NCBI RefSeq assembly: GCF_023101085.1
Contig: NZ_CP064703.1
Location: 3,038,001 to 3,102,000, forward strand
Length of the DNA stretch: 64,000 bases
DNA from: Bradyrhizobium sp. 170
Lineage (GTDB): Bacteria; Pseudomonadota; Alphaproteobacteria; Rhizobiales; Xanthobacteraceae
Direction: 5' to 3'
The stretch's first letter is position 1; each line of letters starts with the position of its first letter. Position numbers and translations under genes: made by a program. Positions 9,222 through 18,050 of this stretch are shown here, piece after piece. The notes under the pieces are model-generated. The model saw only the letters and a list, made by a program, of their open reading frames with translations. It was not told the DNA's origin and ran no database searches.

Positions 9222-10922
9222 ATGTCAGGTATAACTCCCAGCCACACCCCTGGTCGGTCTCTTGGCCCGTCGGGCCATATCGACGATTTTTCGCGGCGAA
9301 ACTTGCCACCTTCCGAGCAATGGCCGGACCTGCTGCTCGATCGGCCCGAGTTTCAATATCCGGAATATCTGAACGCCGCGGTCGAACTGACCGACCGTAT
9401 CGTTGAAAACGGCTGGGGTGATCGGATCGCGCTGATCGGCAACGGCCGCCAGCGCACCTACAAGGAGCTGGCGGACTGGTCCAACCGCCTCGCGCATGCG
9501 CTGGTAGAGAATTACGGCGTCAAGCCCGGCAACCGCGTCCTGATCCGTTCCGGCAATAACCCGGCGCTGGTCGCGGCCTGGCTTGCGGCCACAAAGGCAG
9601 GCGCCGTCGTCGTCAACACCATGCCGATGCTGCGCGCCGGCGAACTGAGCAAGATCGTCGACAAGGCCGAGATTGCGCTGGCGCTGACCGACAGCCGCAT
9701 CGCCGATGAACTGGTCGCATGCGCGAAGACCAGCCGCTTTCTCAAGCAGGTGGTGAACTTCGACGGCACGTCCAACCATGACGCCGAGCTCGACCGGGTG
9801 GCGCTGAACAAGCCGGTGAAGTTCGACGCCGTGAAAACGGGACGCGACGACGTTGCCCTGCTTGGGTTCACCTCGGGCACCACGGGCGAACCCAAGGCGA
9901 CGATGCATTTCCATCGTGACCTCATGATCGTTGCGGACGGTTATGCCAAAGAAGTGCTCAATGTGACCGAGGACGATGTTTTCGTCGGCTCGCCGCCGCT
10001 GGCCTTTACGTTCGGGCTCGGCGGTCTTGCCATCTTCCCCCTGCGGTTCGGCGCGACCGCGACGCTGTTGGAAAACGCGGCGCCGCCCGAGATGGTCAAG
10101 ATCATCGAGACCTACAAGGCGACGATCTGCTTCACCTCGCCGACGGCGTATCGCGCGATGATGGCTGCGATGGACCAGGGCGCCGATCTGTCGTCGCTGC
10201 GGATTGCGGTCTCCGCCGGCGAAACCTTGCCGGCGCCGGTGTTCGAAAACTGGACCCGCAAGACCGGCAAGACCATCCTCGACGGCATCGGCTCGACGGA
10301 GCTGCTGCACATCTTCATCACCAACCGTGTCGGTAACGCCGTCGCCGGGACGACAGGGCGGCCGGTTTCCGGCTATGAGGCGAAGATCGTCGACGACGAC
10401 ATGAACGAATTGCCGGCGGGTACCGTTGGCAAGCTTGCGGTGCGCGGGCCGACCGGATGCCGCTATCTCGCCGACAAAAGGCAATCGAACTATGTGCGCG
10501 ACGGCTGGAATCTGACGGGCGATTCGTTTGTTAGCGATGCGAATGGACGGCTATCCTTTGTGGCCCGTTCAGACGACATGATCGTTTCTTCCGGCTACAA
10601 CATCGCGGGTCCCGAAGTCGAAACGGCGTTGCTGTCGCATCCGGCCGTCGCCGAATGCGGCGTGGTCGGCGCGCCCGATGAGGCGCGCGGCATGATCGTC
10701 AAGGCCTATGTGGTTCTGGCGGGTGGCACCATGGGCGACGCCGCGCTGACGCAGGCGTTGCAGGATCATGTCAAGCAGACGATTGCGCCGTACAAATATC
10801 CGCGTGCGATCGAATATGTCGCGCAACTGCCGAAGACCGAGACCGGCAAGCTGAGGCGCTTTGCGCTCCGGCAGATGGCCGTGGCCGGAGCCGCGTCATC
10901 GCCTGATGTCGCCGCGGAGTGA
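9222..10922 (+). CDS. 2-aminobenzoate-CoA ligase (AMP-forming)
   Basis: An acyl/aryl-CoA synthetase of the ANL superfamily, 566 residues from the ATG at 9222, which has GGGGAG six bases upstream; an ATG at 9216 overlaps that box. The ATP-binding P-loop LLGFTSGTTGEPKATMHFHR lies at about residues 214-233, the adenylate motif GIGSTELLHIF near 350, and the catalytic lysine motif PKTETGKLRR near 543. It would activate anthranilate to anthraniloyl-CoA, the substrate of the bifunctional enzyme at the left edge. The kynureninase gene nearby makes anthranilate the natural substrate; other benzoates cannot be excluded. Confidence 0.88.
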   Translation: MSGITPSHTPGRSLGPSGHIDDFSRRNLPPSEQWPDLLLDRPEFQYPEYLNAAVELTDRIVENGWGDRIALIGNGRQRTYKELADWSNRLAHALVENYGVKPGNRVLIRSGNNPALVAAWLAATKAGAVVVNTMPMLRAGELSKIVDKAEIALALTDSRIADELVACAKTSRFLKQVVNFDGTSNHDAELDRVALNKPVKFDAVKTGRDDVALLGFTSGTTGEPKATMHFHRDLMIVADGYAKEVLNVTEDDVFVGSPPLAFTFGLGGLAIFPLRFGATATLLENAAPPEMVKIIETYKATICFTSPTAYRAMMAAMDQGADLSSLRIAVSAGETLPAPVFENWTRKTGKTILDGIGSTELLHIFITNRVGNAVAGTTGRPVSGYEAKIVDDDMNELPAGTVGKLAVRGPTGCRYLADKRQSNYVRDGWNLTGDSFVSDANGRLSFVARSDDMIVSSGYNIAGPEVETALLSHPAVAECGVVGAPDEARGMIVKAYVVLAGGTMGDAALTQALQDHVKQTIAPYKYPRAIEYVAQLPKTETGKLRRFALRQMAVAGAASSPDVAAE

Positions 10923-10953
10923 ATGCTTTGAATTGGACGAAGGAGAACAGCCG

Positions 10954-11412
10954 GTGACCGCGCCTAAAGGCCCCACTTTGACGGTGGTGCCTCATCCCAA
11001 GACTGACACCCCACCGTTTGGCCCGCAAGTGCTGCAGCCGAGCGGCTGGCCGATGCCGAAAGGCTATGCCAACGGCATGGCCGCCGATGGCCGCCTTGTG
11101 GTGACCGGCGGCGTGATCGGCTGGGATACGCAAGGGCATCTAGCGCCGGACTTCGTCGCGCAGGTGCGTCAGACGCTCGCCAACATTTCCGAAATTCTTG
11201 CCGAGGGCGGCGCTGGACCTCAGCATCTCGTGCGCCTGACCTGGTATGTCGTCGACATCGAGGAATATCTCGCGAGCCTGAAAGAGCTCGGCCGCGTTTA
11301 CCGCGAGATTTTTGGCGCGCATTATCCGGCGATGGCGCTGGTGCAGGTGGTGCGCCTGGTCGAGAAGGCAGCGCTCGTCGAGATCGAGGCGACGGCGGTG
11401 GTGCCGCGCTGA
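10954..11412 (+). CDS. RidA (YjgF/YER057c/UK114) family protein
   Basis: A 152-residue RidA-type protein starting at GTG 10954 with AAGGAG nine bases upstream. The family core includes VVTGGVIGWDTQGHLAPDFVAQVRQTLANISEILAEGGAG and LTWYVVDIEEY, and a C-terminal VEIEATAVV strand. RidA members deaminate reactive enamines/imines. The ring-reduced product of 2-aminobenzoyl-CoA is an enamine, so a deaminase role fits the pathway; this is inference. The gene lies 31 bases after the CoA-ligase stop and is likely cotranscribed. Confidence 0.85.
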   Translation: MTAPKGPTLTVVPHPKTDTPPFGPQVLQPSGWPMPKGYANGMAADGRLVVTGGVIGWDTQGHLAPDFVAQVRQTLANISEILAEGGAGPQHLVRLTWYVVDIEEYLASLKELGRVYREIFGAHYPAMALVQVVRLVEKAALVEIEATAVVPR

Positions 11413-11434
11413 AACCTGCTTGTCGGGTGTCGTC

Positions 11435-12274
11435 TTAGAGCTCTGTTCTCAGCTTCCAGAGCTCCGGAAAAAGTTCGACCTCGAGCATCTTGCGCAAGTA
11501 GGAGACGCCCGACGTGCCGCCGGTTCCGCGCTTCAGGCCGATGATGCGCTCGACCGTCGTGACGTGGTTGAAGCGCCAGCGGCGGAAATAGTCTTCGAAA
11601 TCGACCAGCTTTTCCGCAAGCTCGTAGAGCATCCAGTGTTTCGCCGGCGACGCATAGACGGTCTTCCAGACCTCCAGAACCTCGTCGTTTGGCGTACGCG
11701 TGACGCGCCAGTCGGTTCGGCGTGCGTCTTCGCCGATGTCAAAACCATTGCGTGCCAGCAGCAGCAGCGCCTCGTCATAGAGGCCCGGCTCAGCGAGAAT
11801 TTCCTCGAGCTTTGCCATGATGTCGGCGCGGTGGGCGTGCGGGCCAAGCAGCGCCAAATTGCGATTGCCGGCGAGGAACTCGATCGCGCGGTACTGGTAC
11901 GACTGGAAACCCGAGGACTGCCCGAGCTGATCGCGAAACTCGGTGTATTCGCTGGGTGTCATCGTCCGCAACACGTCCCAGGCGGTATTGAGCTGCTCGA
12001 AGATCCGCGCGATGCGCGAAAGCATCTTGAAGGCGGGCTGCAACTGGTCGTGGCGGATCGCCTTGATGGCGGAACGGAGTTCGTGGATGGCCAGCTTCAT
12101 CCAGAGTTCGGAAGTCTGGTGCTGGATGATGAATAGCAGTTCGTCATGCGCGTCCGAGAGCGGCTCTTGCGCGTCCAGAACGCGTTCCAGATGCAGATAA
12201 TCGCTGTAGGACATGCGCCCTTCGAACGACATCTGGGCTCCCTCACGCGAGGAGTCGCCGGGCTTGCCAGTCAT
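11435..12274 (-). CDS. kynA: Tryptophan 2,3-dioxygenase
   Basis: A 279-residue haem dioxygenase that opens the indole ring of L-tryptophan to N-formylkynurenine. Visible family features: [11 protein letters not shown] (48-58, with the active-site His52), [17 protein letters not shown] (113-129), the haem-ligand histidine in [14 protein letters not shown] (His237) and [11 protein letters not shown] (250-260). The length is normal. The ATG overlaps the kynU stop as ATGA, so the two genes are translationally coupled in a kynUA operon. It converges with the ridA gene 22 bases away. Confidence 0.96.
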   Translation of the reverse strand: MTGKPGDSSREGAQMSFEGRMSYSDYLHLERVLDAQEPLSDAHDELLFIIQHQTSELWMKLAIHELRSAIKAIRHDQLQPAFKMLSRIARIFEQLNTAWDVLRTMTPSEYTEFRDQLGQSSGFQSYQYRAIEFLAGNRNLALLGPHAHRADIMAKLEEILAEPGLYDEALLLLARNGFDIGEDARRTDWRVTRTPNDEVLEVWKTVYASPAKHWMLYELAEKLVDFEDYFRRWRFNHVTTVERIIGLKRGTGGTSGVSYLRKMLEVELFPELWKLRTEL

Positions 12275-13464
12275 GTTACGAGCGCCTTTTTGCGGTAATC
12301 CGCGGTATCCCAGCGGCGATTGGTCAAGACGTCGGCGATGATTTCGACTGCCGCGCGAACCTCGGCTTCTCCGATGTAGAGCGGCGTAAAGCCGAAGCGC
12401 ATCATGTCCGGCGCGCGGAAGTCGCCTATCACGTCGCGCGCGATCAGCGCCTGCATGATCGCGTAGCCATCCGGGTGACGAAACGAAACCTGGCTGCCGC
12501 GCTGCTTTCCGTCCCGCGGCGAAGCCAGCGTCAGTTCGGAACAACGTCCTTCGACTTCGCGGATGAACAGGTCGGCGAGCGCGATCGATGCACGGCGCAC
12601 GTCGGTCATGCTGACGCCGTCCCAGACGTCGAGGGCGGCATCGAGCGCGGCCATCGCAATGATCGGGGGCGTACCGACCCGCATTCGCTCAATGCCCGGC
12701 CCGGCCCGATAGTCGAGGTCAAAGGCAAAGGGCGCGTGATGACCCATCCAACCGGAGAGCGCCGGCCGCGCCGTATCGGCGTGCTTCGGCGCTACATAGA
12801 TGAAGGCCGGCGCGCCAGGACCGGCATTGAGATATTTGTAGGTGCAGCCGACTGCGAAATCGGCTTCGGTGCCTGACAGGTCGACCGGAATCGCGCCCGC
12901 GGAATGCGCCAGATCCCAGACCGTCAACGCGCCGGCGGCATGCGCCCTGCGCGTCAGTGCGCGCATGTCGTGCAGCCGGCCAGTGCGATAGTCGACTTCG
13001 GTCAGCATCAGCACCGCGATCGTTTCGTCGATGGCGGCTTCGACGTCTTCGGGAGCCACGACCTTCAACTCGTAGCCACGGTCGAGCGATTCAAGCAGAC
13101 CGTTGGCGATGTAGAGATCGGAAGGAAAGTTGCCGGTGTCCGACAGGATCACGCGCCGCGACGGATTGAGTTCGAGCGCGGAGGCCAGCGCCTGGTAGAC
13201 TTTGATGGACAGCGTATCGCCCACGACCACCGTGCCGTCGGCAGCGCCGATCAACCGGCCGATGCGGTTCCCGACACGGCGCGGCTGCGTCATCCACCCG
13301 GCGACGTTCCAGCCCTTGATGAGGTGCTTGCCCCATTCCTCCGATATCATGCGGCCGACGCGATCGGCGGCTGCAACGGGCAGGGGACCGAGCGAATTGC
13401 CGTCCAGATAGATCATGCCATCCGGGATGGCGAACCGGGATTTTGTTCGCGTGAAATCGGTCAT
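12271..13464 (-). CDS. kynU: Kynureninase
   Basis: A 397-residue PLP enzyme that cleaves kynurenine to anthranilate and alanine. The start motif [13 protein letters not shown] (17-29), [10 protein letters not shown] (82-91), the aspartate of [15 protein letters not shown] and the PLP lysine in [11 protein letters not shown] (Lys210) are all present. The ATG at 13464 has AGGGA upstream. A start at 13512 would put coding sequence over the operator and is rejected. It is first in the kynUA operon, divergent from the formamidase candidate. Confidence 0.96.
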   Translation of the reverse strand: MTDFTRTKSRFAIPDGMIYLDGNSLGPLPVAAADRVGRMISEEWGKHLIKGWNVAGWMTQPRRVGNRIGRLIGAADGTVVVGDTLSIKVYQALASALELNPSRRVILSDTGNFPSDLYIANGLLESLDRGYELKVVAPEDVEAAIDETIAVLMLTEVDYRTGRLHDMRALTRRAHAAGALTVWDLAHSAGAIPVDLSGTEADFAVGCTYKYLNAGPGAPAFIYVAPKHADTARPALSGWMGHHAPFAFDLDYRAGPGIERMRVGTPPIIAMAALDAALDVWDGVSMTDVRRASIALADLFIREVEGRCSELTLASPRDGKQRGSQVSFRHPDGYAIMQALIARDVIGDFRAPDMMRFGFTPLYIGEAEVRAAVEIIADVLTNRRWDTADYRKKALVT

Positions 13465-13510
13465 GTCTTTCCCTGGTGCGCGCCCCGGCGGAATTATTCG
13501 CGCGGATATC

Positions 13511-13533
13511 AATTATTTCAAGCTTAAAATTTA
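13511..13533. promoter_or_regulatory. Putative MarR operator, copy 4
   Basis: ATTATTTCAAGCTTAAAAT at 13512-13530 is one position from consensus and is the most symmetric copy, centred on AAGCTT. It lies 48 bases upstream of kynU and 76 bases upstream of the divergent hydrolase gene, so one site could control both transcripts. Confidence 0.7.
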
Positions 13534-13605
13534 TGGGCGAGAAGCGCTTCCCGGTATAGACTTGTTGCCGGCGGATATCGATGGACATCCGCCCGGGCCC
13601 ACAGG

Positions 13606-14457
13606 ATGGAATGGAAACCGAACCGCGTGATTTTTCATCAGATTTACGACTGGAACGACGCCTATGCGAATGCTCCGAACATTCCAGGCGGCGAACGCTG
13701 GCCGGCGGCGTGGGTGCAACCCGCGCAGGCCTATCGCGATGCACTTCAAGGCAGCGGCCGCGCGACGCTCGATATCAGCTATGGCGAGCGCGCACGAAAC
13801 CGCTTCGATCTCTTTGGACCGGAAGGCCGGCCAAAGGGCCTGGTCGTCTTCGTCCATGGCGGATTCTGGAAGGCGCTTGACAAGAGCTTTTGGTCGCATC
13901 TCGCGCGCGGATCGGTTGAAAGCGGCTATGCGGTGGCGATGCCCTCTTACACGCTGTGCCCGACTGTGCGCATCTCCGAGATCACGCGCGAAATTGCCGC
14001 GGCCGTCGAGCGCGCCGCCGCGATGGTCGAAGGCCCGCTTTTTCTGACCGGCCATTCCGCCGGCGGGCATCTGGTGACACGCATGATTTCGGCGACGTCG
14101 CCGCTCCCGGACGATGTCCGGGCGCGCATCCGCCACACCGTCTCCATTTCCGGCGTTCATGACCTTCGTCCGCTGATGAAGGCCGCCATGAATACGGACC
14201 TTCGGATCGACGAGGCCGAGGCGCTCGTGGAAAGCCCCGCATTGCTGGAGCCGATGCCGAATGCACGCGTGACATGCTGGGTGGGCAGCGCCGAGCGCCC
14301 GGAATTCGTCCGCCAGAACGCGCTCCTCGCCAACATCTGGACCGGGCTCGGCGCGAAAACCTGCATGATCGAAGAACCCGGCCGGCATCATTTCGATGTC
14401 ATCGACGGGCTCGCCGATCCCGATCACCAACTCACCAGGACGTTGTTGTCTCCGTAG
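13606..14457 (+). CDS. Alpha/beta hydrolase, probable kynurenine formamidase (AFMID type)
   Basis: A 283-residue esterase-like hydrolase. HGGFW (84-88) is the oxyanion-hole motif typical of animal-type arylformamidases, and the nucleophile is Ser151 in GHSAGG; a His in GRHHFDVIDGLAD completes a likely triad. It would hydrolyse N-formylkynurenine to kynurenine, the one step of the kynA-kynU route not otherwise encoded in the cluster. Most bacteria use the unrelated metal-dependent KynB, which is not seen here. Function is inferred from motif and context. Confidence 0.82.
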   Translation: MEWKPNRVIFHQIYDWNDAYANAPNIPGGERWPAAWVQPAQAYRDALQGSGRATLDISYGERARNRFDLFGPEGRPKGLVVFVHGGFWKALDKSFWSHLARGSVESGYAVAMPSYTLCPTVRISEITREIAAAVERAAAMVEGPLFLTGHSAGGHLVTRMISATSPLPDDVRARIRHTVSISGVHDLRPLMKAAMNTDLRIDEAEALVESPALLEPMPNARVTCWVGSAERPEFVRQNALLANIWTGLGAKTCMIEEPGRHHFDVIDGLADPDHQLTRTLLSP

Positions 14458-14526
14458 CCTGCTGAATTTCCGAAATGAACGGCGGTCGCGGTGTGGCCTT
14501 GCCACCAAATGGCTCTGACCTGCCAA

Positions 14527-16047
14527 TCATGCTGGCTGAAACGTCTGCACCGTCTGTCGTGCACCCAGGGCATAGAGTTTTAAGAGCGCCTCGGTGACGG
14601 CGCTGCGCATGCGAGGATCGCTGCCGAGGTTGCCGAAAATCGAGTGCACCTCCAGCAGCGCGGGAGCAAGTCGCTCCGCGTAGGGGCCGGCGCGCTCGGC
14701 GATATCGGCCAGTTCCCTGGCTAGCGGATCGCGCACGTCGATGGCGCGTCCCTGTTCGTCCTTTGCGGTGACGTAACGCATCCAGCCCGCTACCGCGAGC
14801 GCATGCGTGTCAATCGAGAGGCCCAGCCGCAACCGATCCTGCATGGTGGCGAGCAGCCGCTGCGGCAGTTTCTGCGAGCCATCCATCGCGATCTGCCAGG
14901 TACGGTGATGCAGAGCGGCATTGGAAAAGCGCTGCAGGAGCGATGCGCTGTAGGCCGCAATATCGGTGCCTTCAGGCATCGCCAGCGTCGGCGCCGCGTC
15001 GTGCATCACCTGCTGGGCAAGCGTCGCAAAGCGATGGTCGGTCATGGTGGAAGCGATGGTCTCATGGCCGGCGAGATAGCCGAGATAGGCCAGCGCCGAG
15101 TGGCTGGCGTTGAGCAGCCGCAGTTTCATATGCTCGAACGGCGTCACATCCGAGACCATTTGCACGCCTGCGGCCGCGAAATCCGGCCGTCCTGCCGGAA
15201 AGCGATCTTCAACGATCCATTGCGTGAATGGCTCCGTCACCACCGGCCACGCGTCGGTCATGCCGAGCGCGGAGGAAACCTCGGCCCGGTCGAGCTCGGT
15301 GGTCTCCGGCACGATCCGGTCCACCATGGTCGAAGGGAAGGCGACCTCGGCTTCGATCCATTTGGCGAGGTTGCGCGATCGCAAGGCGGCGAACTGCGTC
15401 ACGATGCGGCCGACGGTATGGCCGTTGGCGGAGAGATTGTCGCACGACAGAACGGTGAAGGGGGCTGCGCCTGCAATCCGCCGGCGCGCCAGCGCAGCCA
15501 CCAGGAATCCGATGGCCGAGCGCGGGGTGCCCGGATTCTGCAGGTCATGAACGATGTCGGGATGATGCTCGTCGAGATCGCCGGTTTGCGGCGTGTGACA
15601 GTAGCCCTTCTCGGTGACCGTCAGCGAGACGATGCGCGTGGCCGGGTCAGTGAGGCGCGCGATCAACGGGGCGGGTTTCTCGTTGGCGACTTCGCATGCG
15701 AGAACCGAGCCGATGATGCGGTGGTCGGTGCCTGCGCCGGAGCGGACGGCGAGGGTGTAGAGGCAGTCCTGCGGGGCGAGGGCATCGCGCGTTTCCGAAC
15801 TGCGCAGGCTGGCCCCGACGATTCCCCAATCCGTGGCGCCACTTGCAAGGAGGTCGTCGATCACCGCTGCCTGGTGTGCCCGGTGGAACGCGCCAATTCC
15901 GAGATGAACGATGCCCGGTGTGACGTGCGAGCGGTCATAGGCCGGGCGCCTGACATGGCCGGGAAGCCCGTCGAGGTTGGCGTCGGACAGGCGCAAATCG
16001 CCATTTTTCGGGCCGGAAGGCGGGTTTTTCGCCGTCTCGCTTGACAT
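14527..16047 (-). CDS. uxuB: Mannitol dehydrogenase-family oxidoreductase, probable fructuronate reductase
   Basis: A 506-residue polyol-specific long-chain dehydrogenase. The NAD motif IVHLGIGAFHRAHQAAVIDDLL (46-67) and the family lysine motif SLTVTEKGY (141-149) are clear, as is FPSTMVDRIVPETT. It would reduce D-fructuronate to D-mannonate, the substrate of UxuA encoded 5 kb downstream; mannitol or arabinitol dehydrogenase activity is the alternative. It is divergent from the gntR-dctPQM operon, and the shared intergenic region holds two candidate GntR sites. Confidence 0.85.
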   Translation of the reverse strand: MSSETAKNPPSGPKNGDLRLSDANLDGLPGHVRRPAYDRSHVTPGIVHLGIGAFHRAHQAAVIDDLLASGATDWGIVGASLRSSETRDALAPQDCLYTLAVRSGAGTDHRIIGSVLACEVANEKPAPLIARLTDPATRIVSLTVTEKGYCHTPQTGDLDEHHPDIVHDLQNPGTPRSAIGFLVAALARRRIAGAAPFTVLSCDNLSANGHTVGRIVTQFAALRSRNLAKWIEAEVAFPSTMVDRIVPETTELDRAEVSSALGMTDAWPVVTEPFTQWIVEDRFPAGRPDFAAAGVQMVSDVTPFEHMKLRLLNASHSALAYLGYLAGHETIASTMTDHRFATLAQQVMHDAAPTLAMPEGTDIAAYSASLLQRFSNAALHHRTWQIAMDGSQKLPQRLLATMQDRLRLGLSIDTHALAVAGWMRYVTAKDEQGRAIDVRDPLARELADIAERAGPYAERLAPALLEVHSIFGNLGSDPRMRSAVTEALLKLYALGARQTVQTFQPA

Positions 16048-16076
16048 GGGAGGCTCGATCTATCAATCTTTGGTCA

Positions 16077-16117
16077 ATTGGTAAGGCCAATATTCCCGAT
16101 TTATTGGCCTTGGCCCG
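16077..16117. promoter_or_regulatory. Two candidate GntR-family operator sites
   Basis: ATTGGTAAGGCCAAT (16077-16091) is an imperfect palindrome with TTGG/CCAA arms. A second partial copy in inverted orientation, ATTGGCCTTGGCC, starts at 16103. They lie in the uxuB-gntR divergent region, where the FadR-type regulator would be expected to bind. Confidence 0.45.
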
Positions 16118-16169
16118 ATCAAAGCAAGAAAAATCGATCACGTAAGGGGATCGTCAGGGAGAGCCGAGC

Positions 16170-16907
16170 GTGCCGCTCGAAGCCGTGGAAGCGCGACGTC
16201 TATATCGCCAGGTTGCCGATCAGCTCCGCGCCTTGATCGACAGCGGCGAATACCGCGTGGGCAGCCGTCTTCCGACCGAACGCGATCTTGCCGAACAATT
16301 GAAGGTATCGCGGCCGACGGTGCGCGAGGCGCTGATCGCCCTGGAAGTTGAGGGCCGGGTTCGGATCCGCGTCGGCTCTGGAATTTATGTCAGCGAACCG
16401 GCGGCGCTTGCACAGCCCTTGCCGGCGGCCGCCGAGATCGAGGGCCCGTTCGAGCTGCTGCGCGCGCGCGAATTCCTCGAAGGCGCCATCGCCGAACAGG
16501 CCGCGCGGGTGGCGACACCTGAGGACATCGCGCGCATCGACGCTTCGCTGGAGGCGATGGCCACCGTGCAGCATCCCGGCGAAGCCTCGATGATCCATGA
16601 CCGCGCGTTTCATGTCGCTGTAGCCGGATGTCTCGACAACGCCGTGCTGGTCCGTGTGGTCGGCGAGTTGTTCGACCAGCGGCTCAATCCCTACTTCGCC
16701 AAGCTCGCGCACTACTTCGAGAATCCGCAATCCTGGGGCGCGGCGCTGGCCGAGCACCGTGCGATCCGCGATGCCATCGCCACACATGATCCGGACACGG
16801 CCCGCGTGACGATGCGCGAACACCTGGCGCGTTCGCAGGCTCGCTTTGCGCAAAATTTCGGGACGGAGGCGTCGTCCGCCTCCCGTGTCCGCGCAAGGAG
16901 CGGCTGA
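16170..16907 (+). CDS. FadR-type (FCD) GntR transcriptional regulator
   Basis: A 245-residue repressor-like protein. The N-terminal winged HTH is LRALIDSGEYRVGSRLPTERDLAEQLKVSRPTVREALIALEVEGRVRIRVGSGIYV; the FCD effector domain follows from about residue 90 with metal-binding histidines in HDRAFHVAVAGC and AEHRAIRDAI. Translation appears to start at GTG 16170. UxuR and ExuR, regulators of hexuronate genes, have the same architecture, which fits the neighbouring uxuA and uxuB. Confidence 0.88.
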   Translation: MPLEAVEARRLYRQVADQLRALIDSGEYRVGSRLPTERDLAEQLKVSRPTVREALIALEVEGRVRIRVGSGIYVSEPAALAQPLPAAAEIEGPFELLRAREFLEGAIAEQAARVATPEDIARIDASLEAMATVQHPGEASMIHDRAFHVAVAGCLDNAVLVRVVGELFDQRLNPYFAKLAHYFENPQSWGAALAEHRAIRDAIATHDPDTARVTMREHLARSQARFAQNFGTEASSASRVRARSG

Positions 16908-16988
16908 GCGACGAGAATTCGAACGGTTCGGCGAAACGCCGGGCCGGTTGGGTAACAAAAGTAAAATTGTAGCAAGGGAGGAATTCAC

Positions 16989-17966
16989 GTGTTGAAGAAA
17001 TTGACGATTGCATTCGCGGCGTCTGCTGCTGCGTTGTTGGCCGCGACCACTTCCGGCATGGCGCAGACCAAGCTGAAATGGGCGCACGTTTACGAAACCT
17101 CGGAGCCGTTCCACACCGCTTCCGTCTGGGCCGCCGGCGAAATCGGCAAGCGCACCAATGGGCGTTACCAGATCGACGTCTATCCGGCCTCGCAGCTCGG
17201 CAAGGAAACCGACATCAACCAGGGGCTTTCGCTGGGCTCGGTCGACATGATCATTTCGGGCTCGAGCTTCGCGGCCAAGAGCTTCCCGCCGATCGGCGTG
17301 ACCTACTATCCCTACACCTTCCGCGACGCCGACCATCTCCTGGCCTATACCAAGAGCGACGTCTTCAAGGAGCTTACGAAGGGCTACGAGGACAAGACCG
17401 GCCATCGCATCGTGGCAGTGACTTACTACGGCGTGCGTCACACCTCGTCGAACAAGCCGATCAAGACCTGCGCCGACATGAAGGGCCTCAAGATTCGCGT
17501 GCCTGACGTGCCGGCCTATCTCGCGATGCCGCGCGCCTGCGGCGCCAACACCGCGCCGATCGCCTTTGCCGAGGTCTATCTCGCGCTGCAGAACGGCACC
17601 GTTGAAGCCCAGGAAAATCCGCTCACCACCATCGAGGCCAAGAAGTTCTATGAGGTGCAGAAGCACATCGTGCTGACCGGCCACATCGTCGATCATCTCA
17701 ACACCGTGGTCTCCGGCGCGCTCTGGAAAAAGCTGTCTGAGGAAGACCGCAAGATCTTCACCGACGTCGCGCAGGAAGCGGCGGCGAAGGCGACTGCCGA
17801 GATCAAGACCAACGAAGCCAAGCTGGTCGATTTCTTCAAGCAGAAGGGCCTGACGGTGACCGAGGTCAACAAGGACGAATTCCGCGACACCGTGCTCAAG
17901 ACCGTCAGCTTCGAGAGCTTCGACTACCGCAAGGCCGACTGGGAACGCATCCAGGCGGTGAAGTAA
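16989..17966 (+). CDS. dctP: TRAP transporter solute-binding protein (DctP family)
   Basis: A 325-residue periplasmic protein. The signal peptide ends near TTSGMAQT and the mature domain contains YQIDVYPASQLGKETDINQGLSLGSVDMI and the family segment MKGLKIRVPDVPAYLAMPRACGANTAPIAFAEVYLALQNGTVEAQENP, whose arginine contacts the ligand carboxylate. The GTG start has AAGGGAGG upstream. It delivers a sugar acid or carboxylate to the adjacent DctQM; the pathway genes suggest a hexuronate or L-gulonate-like ligand. Confidence 0.92.
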   Translation: MLKKLTIAFAASAAALLAATTSGMAQTKLKWAHVYETSEPFHTASVWAAGEIGKRTNGRYQIDVYPASQLGKETDINQGLSLGSVDMIISGSSFAAKSFPPIGVTYYPYTFRDADHLLAYTKSDVFKELTKGYEDKTGHRIVAVTYYGVRHTSSNKPIKTCADMKGLKIRVPDVPAYLAMPRACGANTAPIAFAEVYLALQNGTVEAQENPLTTIEAKKFYEVQKHIVLTGHIVDHLNTVVSGALWKKLSEEDRKIFTDVAQEAAAKATAEIKTNEAKLVDFFKQKGLTVTEVNKDEFRDTVLKTVSFESFDYRKADWERIQAVK

Positions 17967-18050
17967 ACGGCCTAAGTCTTTCGTTCGTGCTTGCCGTGAA
18001 TTCACGGCAGGCACGGCGGGAGCTTTCAAACGCCAGTTCGGGGAGGGCGC

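Noticed and set aside
13465..13512. Longer kynU start at 13512
   Set aside because: It would translate through the operator and lacks the AGGGA box seen before 13464.
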